64,000 bases of DNA from Paracoccaceae bacterium (GTDB taxonomy: Bacteria > Pseudomonadota > Alphaproteobacteria > Rhodobacterales > Rhodobacteraceae): NCBI GenBank assembly GCA_028284705.1, contig JANQRE010000004.1, positions 372,001 to 436,000 of the forward strand. The letters run 5' to 3'. The translations under genes and the position numbers were made by a program. Positions 34,491 to 42,193 of this stretch are shown here, one piece after another. Each line of letters starts with the position of its first letter. Position 1 is the first letter of the stretch. Below the pieces are notes generated by a model. The model made no database searches and had not been told where the DNA came from. It worked only from the letters and a program-made list of their open reading frames with translations.

Positions 34491-34649
34491 ATAGCCTGCC
34501 CCCCCGCGAAGCACCACCTCAGACAGCCTGTCCAACCGGTGCTCTCTTGCATGTCGCAACCCTTCGCGGAATGGTCGCGATGAGAGGGACATAGCAGCCC
34601 CTCATTTCGCAAAACAAACGCCAACAGGGACGCCCGGGAACCCCAACAC

Positions 34650-35894
34650 ATGAAACGTTATTCCGCCTTTGCCATTGCCCGAGAGGCCCTGCGCTATCAC
34701 AGCGGCTGGGAACGGGCCTGGCGCGCGCCTGAGCCTAAGAAGAAATACGACGCAATTATCATCGGCGCGGGCGGGCATGGTCTGGCGACCGCCTATTATC
34801 TCGGCAAGAACCATGGGATCAAAAACGTCGCGATCCTTGAGAAGGGCTGGCTTGGCGGTGGCAATACCGGTCGCAACACCACGATCATCCGGTCGAACTA
34901 CCTGCAGGATGCCTCCGCCGCGATCTATGAGAAGGCCCGTTCGCTCTACGAGACCATGTCTCAGGACCTCAATTACAACGTGATGTTCTCCCCCCGCGGC
35001 GTCATCATGCTGGCCCAGACCCATCACGAGGTGCGCGGCTATCAGCGCACGGCTCATGCGAACGCATTGCAGGGCGTCAAAACCGAATGGATCGGGCCTC
35101 AGCGTGTCAAGGAGCTGTGCCCCATCATCTGCCTGGACGGCCCCCGTTACCCGGTGATGGGTGGTCTCTGGCAGGCTCGCGGCGGCACGGCACGCCATGA
35201 CGCGGTGGCCTGGGGCTATGCGCGGGCCTGTTCCGATATGGGCATGGATGTGATCCAGAAATGCGAGGTGACCGGCATTCGGCAGGACGGCGGCAAGGTC
35301 GTGGGAGTCTCCACCACCAAGGGCGATATCGATTGCGACAAGCTTGGCATCGTCGTCGCAGGCCATTCCGGCGTGCTGGCCGAGATGGCGGGCTTCCGGC
35401 TGCCTATCGAGAGTGTCGCCCTGCAGGCGCTGGTCTCCGAACCGATCAAACCCTGCATGGATGTGGTCGTCATGGCCAATACGGTGCACGGCTATATGAG
35501 CCAGTCCGACAAGGGCGAGATGGTCATCGGCGGCGGGGCGGATGGCTACAACAACTACACCCAGCGCGGCTCTTTCCACCATATCGAGGAGACCGTGCGT
35601 GCGCTGATCGAAACCTTCCCGATGATCTCCCGCCTGAAAATGCTCCGCCAATGGGGCGGGATCGTGGATATGACCGGTGACCGTTCACCGATCCTCTCCA
35701 AAACGCCGCTGGAGAACTGCTTCATCAATTGCGGCTGGGGCACCGGTGGGTTCAAGGCGATCCCGGGCTCTGGCTGGGGGTTCGCGGAACTCATGGCCAA
35801 TGGCTATTCACCGCTCACCGCCGAGTTCGGTCTCAACCGCTTCAAAGAGGGCCGGTTCATCGACGAGAGCGTCGCCGCAGGGGTGGCGCATTGA
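34650..35894 (+). CDS. soxB: Sarcosine oxidase subunit beta
   Basis: SoxB holds non-covalent FAD and the covalent FMN and oxidises sarcosine to glycine. The 414-residue protein has the dinucleotide site IIGAGGHGLATAYYL at about residues 37-51 and GGTARHD with His183, matching the FMN-linked His of heterotetrameric enzymes. CGWGTGGFKAIPGSG near residue 370 is also typical. It leads the operon soxB-D-A-G, but soxD is displaced by an inserted gene and a small membrane-protein gene. ATG 34650 is used. Confidence 0.96.
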   Translation: MKRYSAFAIAREALRYHSGWERAWRAPEPKKKYDAIIIGAGGHGLATAYYLGKNHGIKNVAILEKGWLGGGNTGRNTTIIRSNYLQDASAAIYEKARSLYETMSQDLNYNVMFSPRGVIMLAQTHHEVRGYQRTAHANALQGVKTEWIGPQRVKELCPIICLDGPRYPVMGGLWQARGGTARHDAVAWGYARACSDMGMDVIQKCEVTGIRQDGGKVVGVSTTKGDIDCDKLGIVVAGHSGVLAEMAGFRLPIESVALQALVSEPIKPCMDVVVMANTVHGYMSQSDKGEMVIGGGADGYNNYTQRGSFHHIEETVRALIETFPMISRLKMLRQWGGIVDMTGDRSPILSKTPLENCFINCGWGTGGFKAIPGSGWGFAELMANGYSPLTAEFGLNRFKEGRFIDESVAAGVAH

Positions 35895-36376
35895 AAAAAG
35901 TGCTTTGCGAACTCTGGGCTGAAAAACGGATGCTATTTGGTTTGTTCGTTGTTTGGTTTGCGCCATCTTGTGCGTTGGCGGTAGTTGGTCATCCGGACTT
36001 GTTTGCTGCCATGGGTTCGGTTGGAGTTGTGGCGTCAATCTATTTTGCGTCATCGACTCTTGAGACTATGCGCAAAGCAATTCGAGTTGAGCGAGACGCT
36101 CAAATTGACGACAGGATAAGTCGTGTTCACAACGACGTAACACTGGAGGTCATTCGTCGGCGTTTACTCGAAGAGCCCGAGAACGAGCAGCTAATGGTCT
36201 TGCAAAGCAGTGTGCAGGCCAATCAGACGCAGATCATTCAACGCATCAACCAAAAAGAGAACGCCGGAATAAACCAAAAGTACCGATACCATGAATATGT
36301 CCTAGTCCGTTTTGAATTAACGGTGCTTTGCGTCTCAACTCTGCAATGGGGTTTCGGAGCAATGGTAGTTTCATGA
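35891..36376 (+). CDS. Orphan membrane protein inserted in the sox operon
   Basis: I do not recognise this protein. The frame begins with TTG 35891, overlapping the soxB stop as TTGA and preceded by AGGGG; this gives 161 residues. ATG 35930 is an alternative. There are two N-terminal spans (about residues 14-32 and 40-56), a basic, Gln/Glu-rich helical middle (METMRKAIRVERDAQ through ENEQLMVLQSSVQANQTQII, likely coiled) and a hydrophobic C-terminus. Base composition is near 48% GC and codon use is unlike the flanking genes, which suggests recent acquisition. No mobile-element ends were seen. Confidence 0.6.
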   Translation: MKKVLCELWAEKRMLFGLFVVWFAPSCALAVVGHPDLFAAMGSVGVVASIYFASSTLETMRKAIRVERDAQIDDRISRVHNDVTLEVIRRRLLEEPENEQLMVLQSSVQANQTQIIQRINQKENAGINQKYRYHEYVLVRFELTVLCVSTLQWGFGAMVVS

Positions 36377-36551
36377 ACTCTGAAAACGTGAGCTCTTAGA
36401 TGACCCTAGAAAATCTTAACGCAGCAGAATTCAGCCGATCCGCGCCCGCCAAAATGGCTGCACTCAGCCCAAACCGCCCGGGGATTTCCGCTCATATTCC
36501 GTTACCACAAGGGACACGCACCATGGAGGCCTCACATGATGGAGGTTTCCT

Positions 36552-36746
36552 ATGGACGACCATTTCTCACACGTTAATCGCAGCGACGGGATTGGTGGGC
36601 GCGGGCTTCTGCTTTTGGCGCTCATCATTCTCGGCTTCCTTGGCCTCATGGCCCTTGTCTCGGGCTCCGAGGCGGTCATGGCCCCTGATGGCGGCGCGGT
36701 CACAACCGACCCGGCCCCGGCAGCCACGCCTGCACCGACCGAATAA
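36552..36746 (+). CDS. Small single-span membrane protein in the sox operon
   Basis: This 64-residue protein has a strong ribosome binding site (GGAGGT at 36541-36546). It starts MDDHFSHVNRSDGIGGRG, followed by one hydrophobic helix (about residues 19-38, LLLLALIILGFLGLMALV) and an Ala/Pro-rich tail ending TPAPTE, presumably periplasmic. It lies 84 bases before soxD and in the same direction. Its function is unknown; location suggests association with sarcosine oxidation. Confidence 0.75.
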   Translation: MDDHFSHVNRSDGIGGRGLLLLALIILGFLGLMALVSGSEAVMAPDGGAVTTDPAPAATPAPTE

Positions 36747-36830
36747 CAGCACACTTACATCCACTCCTTCCCTCTCCGGCGGCGTCCTCGTGGCGCGCGC
36801 CGGTTTTTTCATGTCAAAAGAGGCGTTTGC

Positions 36831-37160
36831 ATGCTGATCCTGACTTGTCCCTATTGCGGCGTGGAGGCCGACGAGACCGAGCTGCAGGCCGGTGGTGAGG
36901 CGCATATCAAGCGTGAAACCGTGGGCTCCTCGGACGAGGATTTCGAGGATTACCTGTTCGCCCGCCAGAACCCCAAGGGCATCCATTTCGAGCGCTGGCG
37001 GCATGTCTATGGCTGTGGGAAGTGGTTCCACGTGGCCCGCTGCACGAACACGCTGGAGGTCTTTGGAACCTATTCGGCACAAACCACCGAACCGCCACAG
37101 GACATTCGCGACAAAATCTCCGGCAAGCGCCCGGGCTGGTCCTGGGGGATTTTCTCATGA
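36831..37160 (+). CDS. soxD: Sarcosine oxidase subunit delta
   Basis: The 109-residue zinc subunit has the zinc-binding LTCPYCG start with later cysteines in YGCGKWFHVARCTN, and FARQNPKGIHFERWRH, all typical of SoxD. It stabilises the heterotetramer. Its stop overlaps the soxA start (ATGA). Confidence 0.96.
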   Translation: MLILTCPYCGVEADETELQAGGEAHIKRETVGSSDEDFEDYLFARQNPKGIHFERWRHVYGCGKWFHVARCTNTLEVFGTYSAQTTEPPQDIRDKISGKRPGWSWGIFS

Positions 37161-40100
37161 GCACGAGATTGGCCACAGGCGGGCGTCTTCTGAACCGCGA
37201 CCGCGCCCTGCGCTTCACCTTCAATGGCAAGCAAATGAAGGGGTTTGAGGGGGATACGCTCGCCTCCGCCCTTCTGGCCGAAGATCAGATGCTGATGGGG
37301 CGTTCTTTCAAGTATCACCGCCCACGGGGCATTGTCGCCTCCGGCGCGGAAGAGCCCAACGGGTTGGTAAATCTGGGAAAAGGCGGGGCGTTTGAACCCA
37401 ATGCCCGCGTCACCACGACCGAGCTTTTTGAGGGGCTGACGGCGGAAAGTCAGAACCACTGGCCCTCGCTCGACTATGATATCGGCGTGGTGAACAACTA
37501 TGCCGCGCGTTTCCTGCCTGCGGGCTTCTACTACAAGACCTTCATGGCGCCGCGGCCGGCCTGGAAACATGTTTTTGAACCCTTCATCCGCAAATCGGCG
37601 GGGCTCGGCAAAGCGCCCAAGGATCGCGATGCCGACACATATGAGCATTTCTACGCCTTCACCGATCTCCTGATCATTGGCGGCGGGATTGCGGGTCTGC
37701 AAGCCGCCAAAGCGGCGGGTGAGGCCGGGGTGAAGGTACTGCTGCTTGAACAGACCTCACATCTCGGCGGACGCGCACCGGTTGACGGTGTGGAGATCGA
37801 TGGCGCCCTAGCGGAGGACTGGATTGCCGCGACCCAGGCGGCGTTGCGAGAGATGGACAATGTCACCATCCGCACGCGCTGCATGGGGGCAGGCATCTAC
37901 GACCATGGCTACGTCTTGGGCTACGAACGCCTCGCTGATCACGCGCCTCGGAACGACGGTCCGCGCCACCGGCTCTGGCGCATCCGCGCCAAGCAGATCA
38001 TCACCGCAACCGGTGCCATCGAACGGCCTTTATCCTTTGCAGGCAATGACATACCCGGTGTACTGCTCGCCTCTGCCGTGCGTGACTATGTGGTGAATTA
38101 CGCCACCAGCCCCGGTGATCGGACCGTGGTGGTGACCAATAACGACGACGCTTACCGCACCGCGATCACGTTGAAAGAGGCAGGCCTCGATGTGCCTGCA
38201 ATCATCGACGCCCGCCCCGAAGGCGGCGGCGCGCTCGCGACCCGTGCGGCGGAGCTTGGTATCCGCATCGAGAACGGCAAGGGCATTGCCAAGGTGAAAG
38301 GCGGCAAGCGGGTCGAAGGCGTCGCGCTTTGCGCGCAGGCGGGCGAGGGCGCGGTACTGGAAGAGATCGCTTGCGACGCCGTGGCCATGTCCGGCGGCTG
38401 GTCGCCGGTCGTGCATCTGTGGTCCCATTGCGGCGGCAAGCTGATCTGGGACGAGGCCAACGCGCATTTCCGCCCGGATGCCGAGAAAGCACCGACCTCC
38501 CATGACGGCCTGCCGTTTGTGTCGGTCATCGGGATTGCGAATGGCGAGATAGACACAGCGTCCTGCCTTGAAGATGCCGACAGCACCGCGAAATCACTGG
38601 CCAAAGCGCTCGGCGGCAAGCCGAGGCGATCCAGCACGCCGCAGGCGGGAGGGAGCGATGAGGTTCCGATGCTCGCTGTCTGGAAAATGCCCCAAGGAGC
38701 GAGCCGGAAGCTGCGCGCTAAGATGTGGCTCGATTTCCAGAATGACGTGAAGGTTTCCGACGTGATGCTCGCCGCCCAGGAAGGTTTCGAGAGCGTCGAA
38801 CACACCAAACGCTACACCACTTTGGGCATGGCGACGGATCAGGGAAAACTCAGCAATATCAACGGCCTTGCGGTGCTTTCTGATGCCCTGAACCAACCGA
38901 TCCCGCAAACTGGCACCACCACCTTCCGACCGCCTTACCAGCCGATCTCCATGGGCGCGATTGCCGGCGAGGCGCGGGCTGATTTGTTCCAGCCCATTCG
39001 CAAAACCCCGATGCATGACTGGCACGACGCCCATGGCGCCTATTGGGAGCCTGTCGGCCATTGGCGCCGCCCTTATTGCTTCCAGAAACCGGGCGAAAGC
39101 GTCGAGGATGCCGTCGCCCGTGAGGTGAAAGCCACCCGCGACAGTCTCGGGCTGCTCGACGCCTCCACGCTCGGCAAAATCCTCGTCAAAGGTCGCGACG
39201 CGGGCAAGTTCCTCGACATGCTCTATACGAATATGATGAGCACGCTGAAACCCGGCAAGTGCCGCTACGGGCTGATGTGTACCGAGAACGGGTTTCTGAC
39301 CGATGACGGCGTGGTGGCGCGGCTCGATGAGGACACCTGGCTTTGTCACACCACCACCGGCGGCGCGGATCGCATCCATGGCCATATGGAGGAATGGTTG
39401 CAGACCGAATGGTGGGACTGGCAGGTCTACACCGCCAATGTGACCGAGCAATACGCCCAAATCGGTGTGGTCGGCCCCAACGCCCGCAAGGTGTTGGAGA
39501 AACTCGGCGGCATGGATCTGTCGAAAGAGGCGCTTGGCTTCATGGAATGGGCCGATGGTAAAATCGGCGAGTTCGACGCGCGGGTCTTCCGTATCTCCTT
39601 CTCTGGCGAGTTGAGCTATGAGATTGCCGTGCCCGCCGCGCAAGGTCTCGCGTTCTGGGAGGCGCTGATCGAGGCAGGTGAAGAGTTTGGTGTAACCCCT
39701 TATGGCACCGAAGCTTTGCACATCATGCGCGCCGAGAAGGGCTTCATCATGATCGGTGATGAGACCGATGGCACGGTGATCCCGCAGGATCTCGGGCTGC
39801 ATTGGGCGATCTCCAAGAAAAAAGAGGATTACCTCGGCAAACGCGCGCAGGAGCGGTCCCATATGACCGATCCCAACCGCTGGAAACTGGTCGGGCTGGA
39901 GACGCTTGATGGCTCCGTTCTGCCAGACGGTGCCTATGCGGTCTCCAATGACCTCTCCCGAGGCCAAAACAGCGCCGAATACGCCAATGGTGCCGAGGCG
40001 CCGATCAACGAAAACGATCAGATCGTCATGATCGGGCGGGTGACCTCCACATATCATTCACCGACGCTTGGGAAAGGCATCGCCATGGGGCTGGTGGAAC

Positions 40101-40219
40101 ATGGGCCAGATCGCATGGGCGAGGAGCTCGATTTCCCCAAGACCGATGGCAGCGTTGTGAAGGCCCGGATCGTCAACCCGGTCTTCTATGATCCTAAGGG
40201 GGAGAAACAGAATGTCTAA
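37157..40219 (+). CDS. soxA: Sarcosine oxidase subunit alpha
   Basis: The 1020-residue subunit binds NAD and tetrahydrofolate and makes 5,10-methylene-THF from the methyl group removed from sarcosine. The N-terminus has the 2Fe-2S-ferredoxin-like FTFNGKQMKGFEGDTLASALLA region, the FAD/NAD domain has LLIIGGGIAGLQAAKAAGEAG near residue 175 (read as two shorter halves), and the last 380 residues form a GcvT-like folate domain (YTNMMSTLKPGKCRYGLM, FSGELSYEIAVP). ATG 37157 overlaps the soxD stop; it overlaps soxG by eight bases. Confidence 0.96.
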   Translation: MSTRLATGGRLLNRDRALRFTFNGKQMKGFEGDTLASALLAEDQMLMGRSFKYHRPRGIVASGAEEPNGLVNLGKGGAFEPNARVTTTELFEGLTAESQNHWPSLDYDIGVVNNYAARFLPAGFYYKTFMAPRPAWKHVFEPFIRKSAGLGKAPKDRDADTYEHFYAFTDLLIIGGGIAGLQAAKAAGEAGVKVLLLEQTSHLGGRAPVDGVEIDGALAEDWIAATQAALREMDNVTIRTRCMGAGIYDHGYVLGYERLADHAPRNDGPRHRLWRIRAKQIITATGAIERPLSFAGNDIPGVLLASAVRDYVVNYATSPGDRTVVVTNNDDAYRTAITLKEAGLDVPAIIDARPEGGGALATRAAELGIRIENGKGIAKVKGGKRVEGVALCAQAGEGAVLEEIACDAVAMSGGWSPVVHLWSHCGGKLIWDEANAHFRPDAEKAPTSHDGLPFVSVIGIANGEIDTASCLEDADSTAKSLAKALGGKPRRSSTPQAGGSDEVPMLAVWKMPQGASRKLRAKMWLDFQNDVKVSDVMLAAQEGFESVEHTKRYTTLGMATDQGKLSNINGLAVLSDALNQPIPQTGTTTFRPPYQPISMGAIAGEARADLFQPIRKTPMHDWHDAHGAYWEPVGHWRRPYCFQKPGESVEDAVAREVKATRDSLGLLDASTLGKILVKGRDAGKFLDMLYTNMMSTLKPGKCRYGLMCTENGFLTDDGVVARLDEDTWLCHTTTGGADRIHGHMEEWLQTEWWDWQVYTANVTEQYAQIGVVGPNARKVLEKLGGMDLSKEALGFMEWADGKIGEFDARVFRISFSGELSYEIAVPAAQGLAFWEALIEAGEEFGVTPYGTEALHIMRAEKGFIMIGDETDGTVIPQDLGLHWAISKKKEDYLGKRAQERSHMTDPNRWKLVGLETLDGSVLPDGAYAVSNDLSRGQNSAEYANGAEAPINENDQIVMIGRVTSTYHSPTLGKGIAMGLVEHGPDRMGEELDFPKTDGSVVKARIVNPVFYDPKGEKQNV

Positions 40220-40778
40220 TGCGGTCAGTGCGTTGCAAGCCAAAACTTATGCTGGTTTCGCCGAGATCGAAGAGGCGGGTCTGCGTGGCATGATCACGTT
40301 GCGGGGTGATCTGTCCTCAACCAAAGTCAAAAATGCAGCCACCGGAGCGGCCTCGGTCGACTTTCCCGGAATGGGCGAGTGCAATTGCGTGGACGAGAAG
40401 GGCGTCGCCTGGATGTCACCGGACGAGCTTCTGGTCATGACGCCTTATGCGGACGCTCAACCCGCAGCGGAGAAGATAGCCAAGACCTTGGCCAAGACCC
40501 ATGCTTTGGTGGCGAATGTCTCTGATGCCCGCGCCGTGTTTTTCATCCGCGGACCCAATGCGCGCGAGGTCATCGCCAAGCTTGCGCCTGTCGATCTGTC
40601 GCCCGACCGGTTCAAACCCGGCCAGTTCCGCCGCACGCGCCTCGCGCAAGTCCCTGCCGCCTTCTGGATGCGCGATGCGGAGACGTTTGAGCTGATCTGC
40701 TTCCGCTCGGTCGCGGGTTATGTGTTCGACCTCCTGTGCAACGCGGCGCAACCGGGATCAGAGGTCGGCGCATTCTGA
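40212..40778 (+). CDS. soxG: Sarcosine oxidase subunit gamma
   Basis: The 188-residue protein matches SoxG: GLRGMITLRGDLSS, WMSPDELLVM, a GcvT-like folate fold core and RSVAGYVFDLL. It completes the sarcosine oxidase. The ATG at 40212 overlaps the soxA stop. It ends 70 bases before sodB; sarcosine oxidase makes hydrogen peroxide, so the adjacent superoxide dismutase may serve a related stress, though the two units appear separate. Confidence 0.92.
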   Translation: MSNAVSALQAKTYAGFAEIEEAGLRGMITLRGDLSSTKVKNAATGAASVDFPGMGECNCVDEKGVAWMSPDELLVMTPYADAQPAAEKIAKTLAKTHALVANVSDARAVFFIRGPNAREVIAKLAPVDLSPDRFKPGQFRRTRLAQVPAAFWMRDAETFELICFRSVAGYVFDLLCNAAQPGSEVGAF

Positions 40779-40848
40779 GCCCTTGACGAAGGCCGCTTAC
40801 CGGCTCAGGTAATGGAGCAAAGCAATTGCCAACCCAGGGGGACCCGAT

Positions 40849-41448
40849 ATGGCCTTTGAACTTCCACCGCTTCCTTACGCCCATGACGCTCTGGCCGAGA
40901 ACGGCATGTCGAAAGAGACGCTCGAATATCACCACGATCTGCACCACAACGCCTATGTGACCAATGGCAATGCAGCGATTGCGGGCACGGAATGGGAGGG
41001 CAAGTCCCTCGAAGAGATCATCACCGGCACTTATGACGCGAATGCCGTGGCGCAGAACGGGATTTTCAACAACATCTCGCAGCTTTGGAACCACAACCAG
41101 TTCTGGGAAATGATGGGCCCTGGCAAATCCTCCATGCCGTCGGAACTGGAAGCCGCAATCACGGACAGCTTCGGCTCCGTCGATGAGTTCAAATCGCAGT
41201 TTTCTGCCGCGGGTGCTGGTCAGTTCGGCTCCGGCTGGTGCTGGCTGGTGAAAAACGCCGATGGCGGTCTGGCGGTGACCAAGACCGAGAACGGCGTGAA
41301 CCCGCTCTGTTTCGGTCAGACAGCGCTTCTGGGCTGTGACGTGTGGGAGCATTCCTATTACATCGATTTCCGGAACAAGCGGCCGGCCTACCTGACGAAC
41401 TTCCTCGACAATCTGGTGAACTGGGAAAACGTCGCCTCTCGGATGTAG
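40849..41448 (+). CDS. sodB: Iron/manganese superoxide dismutase
   Basis: The 199-residue enzyme dismutates superoxide to hydrogen peroxide. The metal ligands are seen in LEYHHDLHHNAYV (first His), NNISQLWNHNQFW (second His), and CDVWEHSYYIDF (Asp and His). The FGSGWCWLVKN segment is close to FeSOD sequences, so iron is favoured, though Mn cannot be excluded. It has its own 70-base upstream region. The last ten codons plus stop are repeated with silent changes 53 bases downstream. Confidence 0.95.
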   Translation: MAFELPPLPYAHDALAENGMSKETLEYHHDLHHNAYVTNGNAAIAGTEWEGKSLEEIITGTYDANAVAQNGIFNNISQLWNHNQFWEMMGPGKSSMPSELEAAITDSFGSVDEFKSQFSAAGAGQFGSGWCWLVKNADGGLAVTKTENGVNPLCFGQTALLGCDVWEHSYYIDFRNKRPAYLTNFLDNLVNWENVASRM

Positions 41449-41463
41449 GATTGGTGTGGCTCT

Positions 41464-41501
41464 CCCAGTCACCTACGCCCGCCGCAAAGCGGCAGGCTGG
41501 G
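41464..41501. repeat. Hairpin between the two sodB tails
   Basis: CCCAG (41464-41468) pairs with CTGGG (41497-41501), and inside it GCC.GCCGC (41477-41485) pairs with GCGGC.GGC (41489-41497) around an AAA loop, with one mismatch. The two pairings share one base, so they are alternatives at the edge. It sits exactly between copy 1 and copy 2 of the sodB 3' end. Confidence 0.5.
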
Positions 41502-41533
41502 TAAACTGGGAAAACGTCGCCAGCCGCATGTAA
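41501..41533 (+). pseudogene. Relic second copy of the sodB 3' end
   Basis: The 33 bases encode VNWENVASRM and a TAA stop, the same ten residues that end sodB at 41416-41448. The DNA differs only at synonymous or stop positions (GTA for GTG, AGC for TCT, CGC for CGG, TAA for TAG). In-frame upstream codons do not look like superoxide dismutase. This is not a functional gene. Confidence 0.7.
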
Positions 41534-41579
41534 TCCAAATGAGCCGCCGCGTAACGCGACGGCGCGCTTTTGATTTGGA
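41534..41579 (+). terminator. Composite terminator after sodB
   Basis: An outer stem TCCAAAT (41534-41540) with ATTTGGA (41573-41579) encloses an inner GC stem, 41543-41551 with 41555-41563 (nine positions, one mismatch, TAA loop), followed by CTTTT. It starts right after the relic stop codon. Confidence 0.65.
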
Positions 41580-41608
41580 ATGGCCTCTCGCTGATGCGAG
41601 GGGCCATT
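41579..41608. terminator. Second strong hairpin after sodB
   Basis: A 13-bp stem pairs 41579-41591 with 41596-41608 around a TGAT loop, with one G-T wobble; its edges AATGGCC/GGCCATT supply A and T runs for either strand. It lies 90 bases before the DUF302 gene. Confidence 0.65.
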
Positions 41609-41697
41609 TGCGTTATGGCTCGCGCAGGCGTGATTGGTTTGCGAGCGGGACCTCTGGCATGTGTCAGAGACGGGATTTTTGACCAGATGGGGACCGC

Positions 41698-42165
41698 ATG
41701 CGCGCGCTGATTGTTCTGACTTTCGCCTTTTGGACCACGCTTGCGCAGGCCGAGATGACACCTCGCGACGGCTGGGTCGTCATGAAGACAGATAAACCCT
41801 ACAGTGCGCTGATCGATGATGTGAAAGCTGCCGTCAAAGCCAATAAATTCGGCGTTGTGACCCAGGCCGGACCGACGAAAGCGGCGAAAGCGCGCGGCAT
41901 CGACATTCCGGGCAACCGGGTGATTGGGGTTTTCAACAATAAGTACGCAGTGCGCATTTTGGGGTTATCGACCGCGGCGATGATCGAAGCGCCGATCCGG
42001 CTGTATGTGACGGAGAATACCGATGGCACGGCGACGCTGAGCTACAAGATGCCGAGCACGGTTTTTGCGCCCTATATGGCGGAGGCGGATGCTGACTTGG
42101 AGGTCGCGGCGAAAGAGCTCGACGTCGCCTTCCAGGCCATTGCCGAGCAAGCGGTGGCCCACTAG
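41698..42165 (+). CDS. Exported DUF302 family protein
   Basis: The 155-residue protein has a signal peptide (cleavage near LAQA-EM, residue 18) and a DUF302 domain covering most of the rest, with the typical YSALIDDVKAAVKANKFGVV and NNKYAVRILGLSTAAMIEAPIRLYVTE stretches. DUF302 proteins are periplasmic or cytosolic and of unknown function, sometimes linked to redox or thiosulfate metabolism. It precedes the ThDP enzyme gene by 28 bases. Confidence 0.82.
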   Translation: MRALIVLTFAFWTTLAQAEMTPRDGWVVMKTDKPYSALIDDVKAAVKANKFGVVTQAGPTKAAKARGIDIPGNRVIGVFNNKYAVRILGLSTAAMIEAPIRLYVTENTDGTATLSYKMPSTVFAPYMAEADADLEVAAKELDVAFQAIAEQAVAH

Positions 42166-42193
42166 GGTCGCGCAACGACAGAGACGGGAACAC

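Noticed and set aside
36376-36552. A gene in the gap between the inserted orphan and the 64-residue protein
   Set aside because: Short frames exist but lack a ribosome binding site or recognisable sequence; the gap probably holds leader sequence and the border of the inserted DNA.
38594-40057. A 487-codon minus-strand frame within soxA
   Set aside because: It is fully antisense to a conserved subunit and has no recognisable domain.
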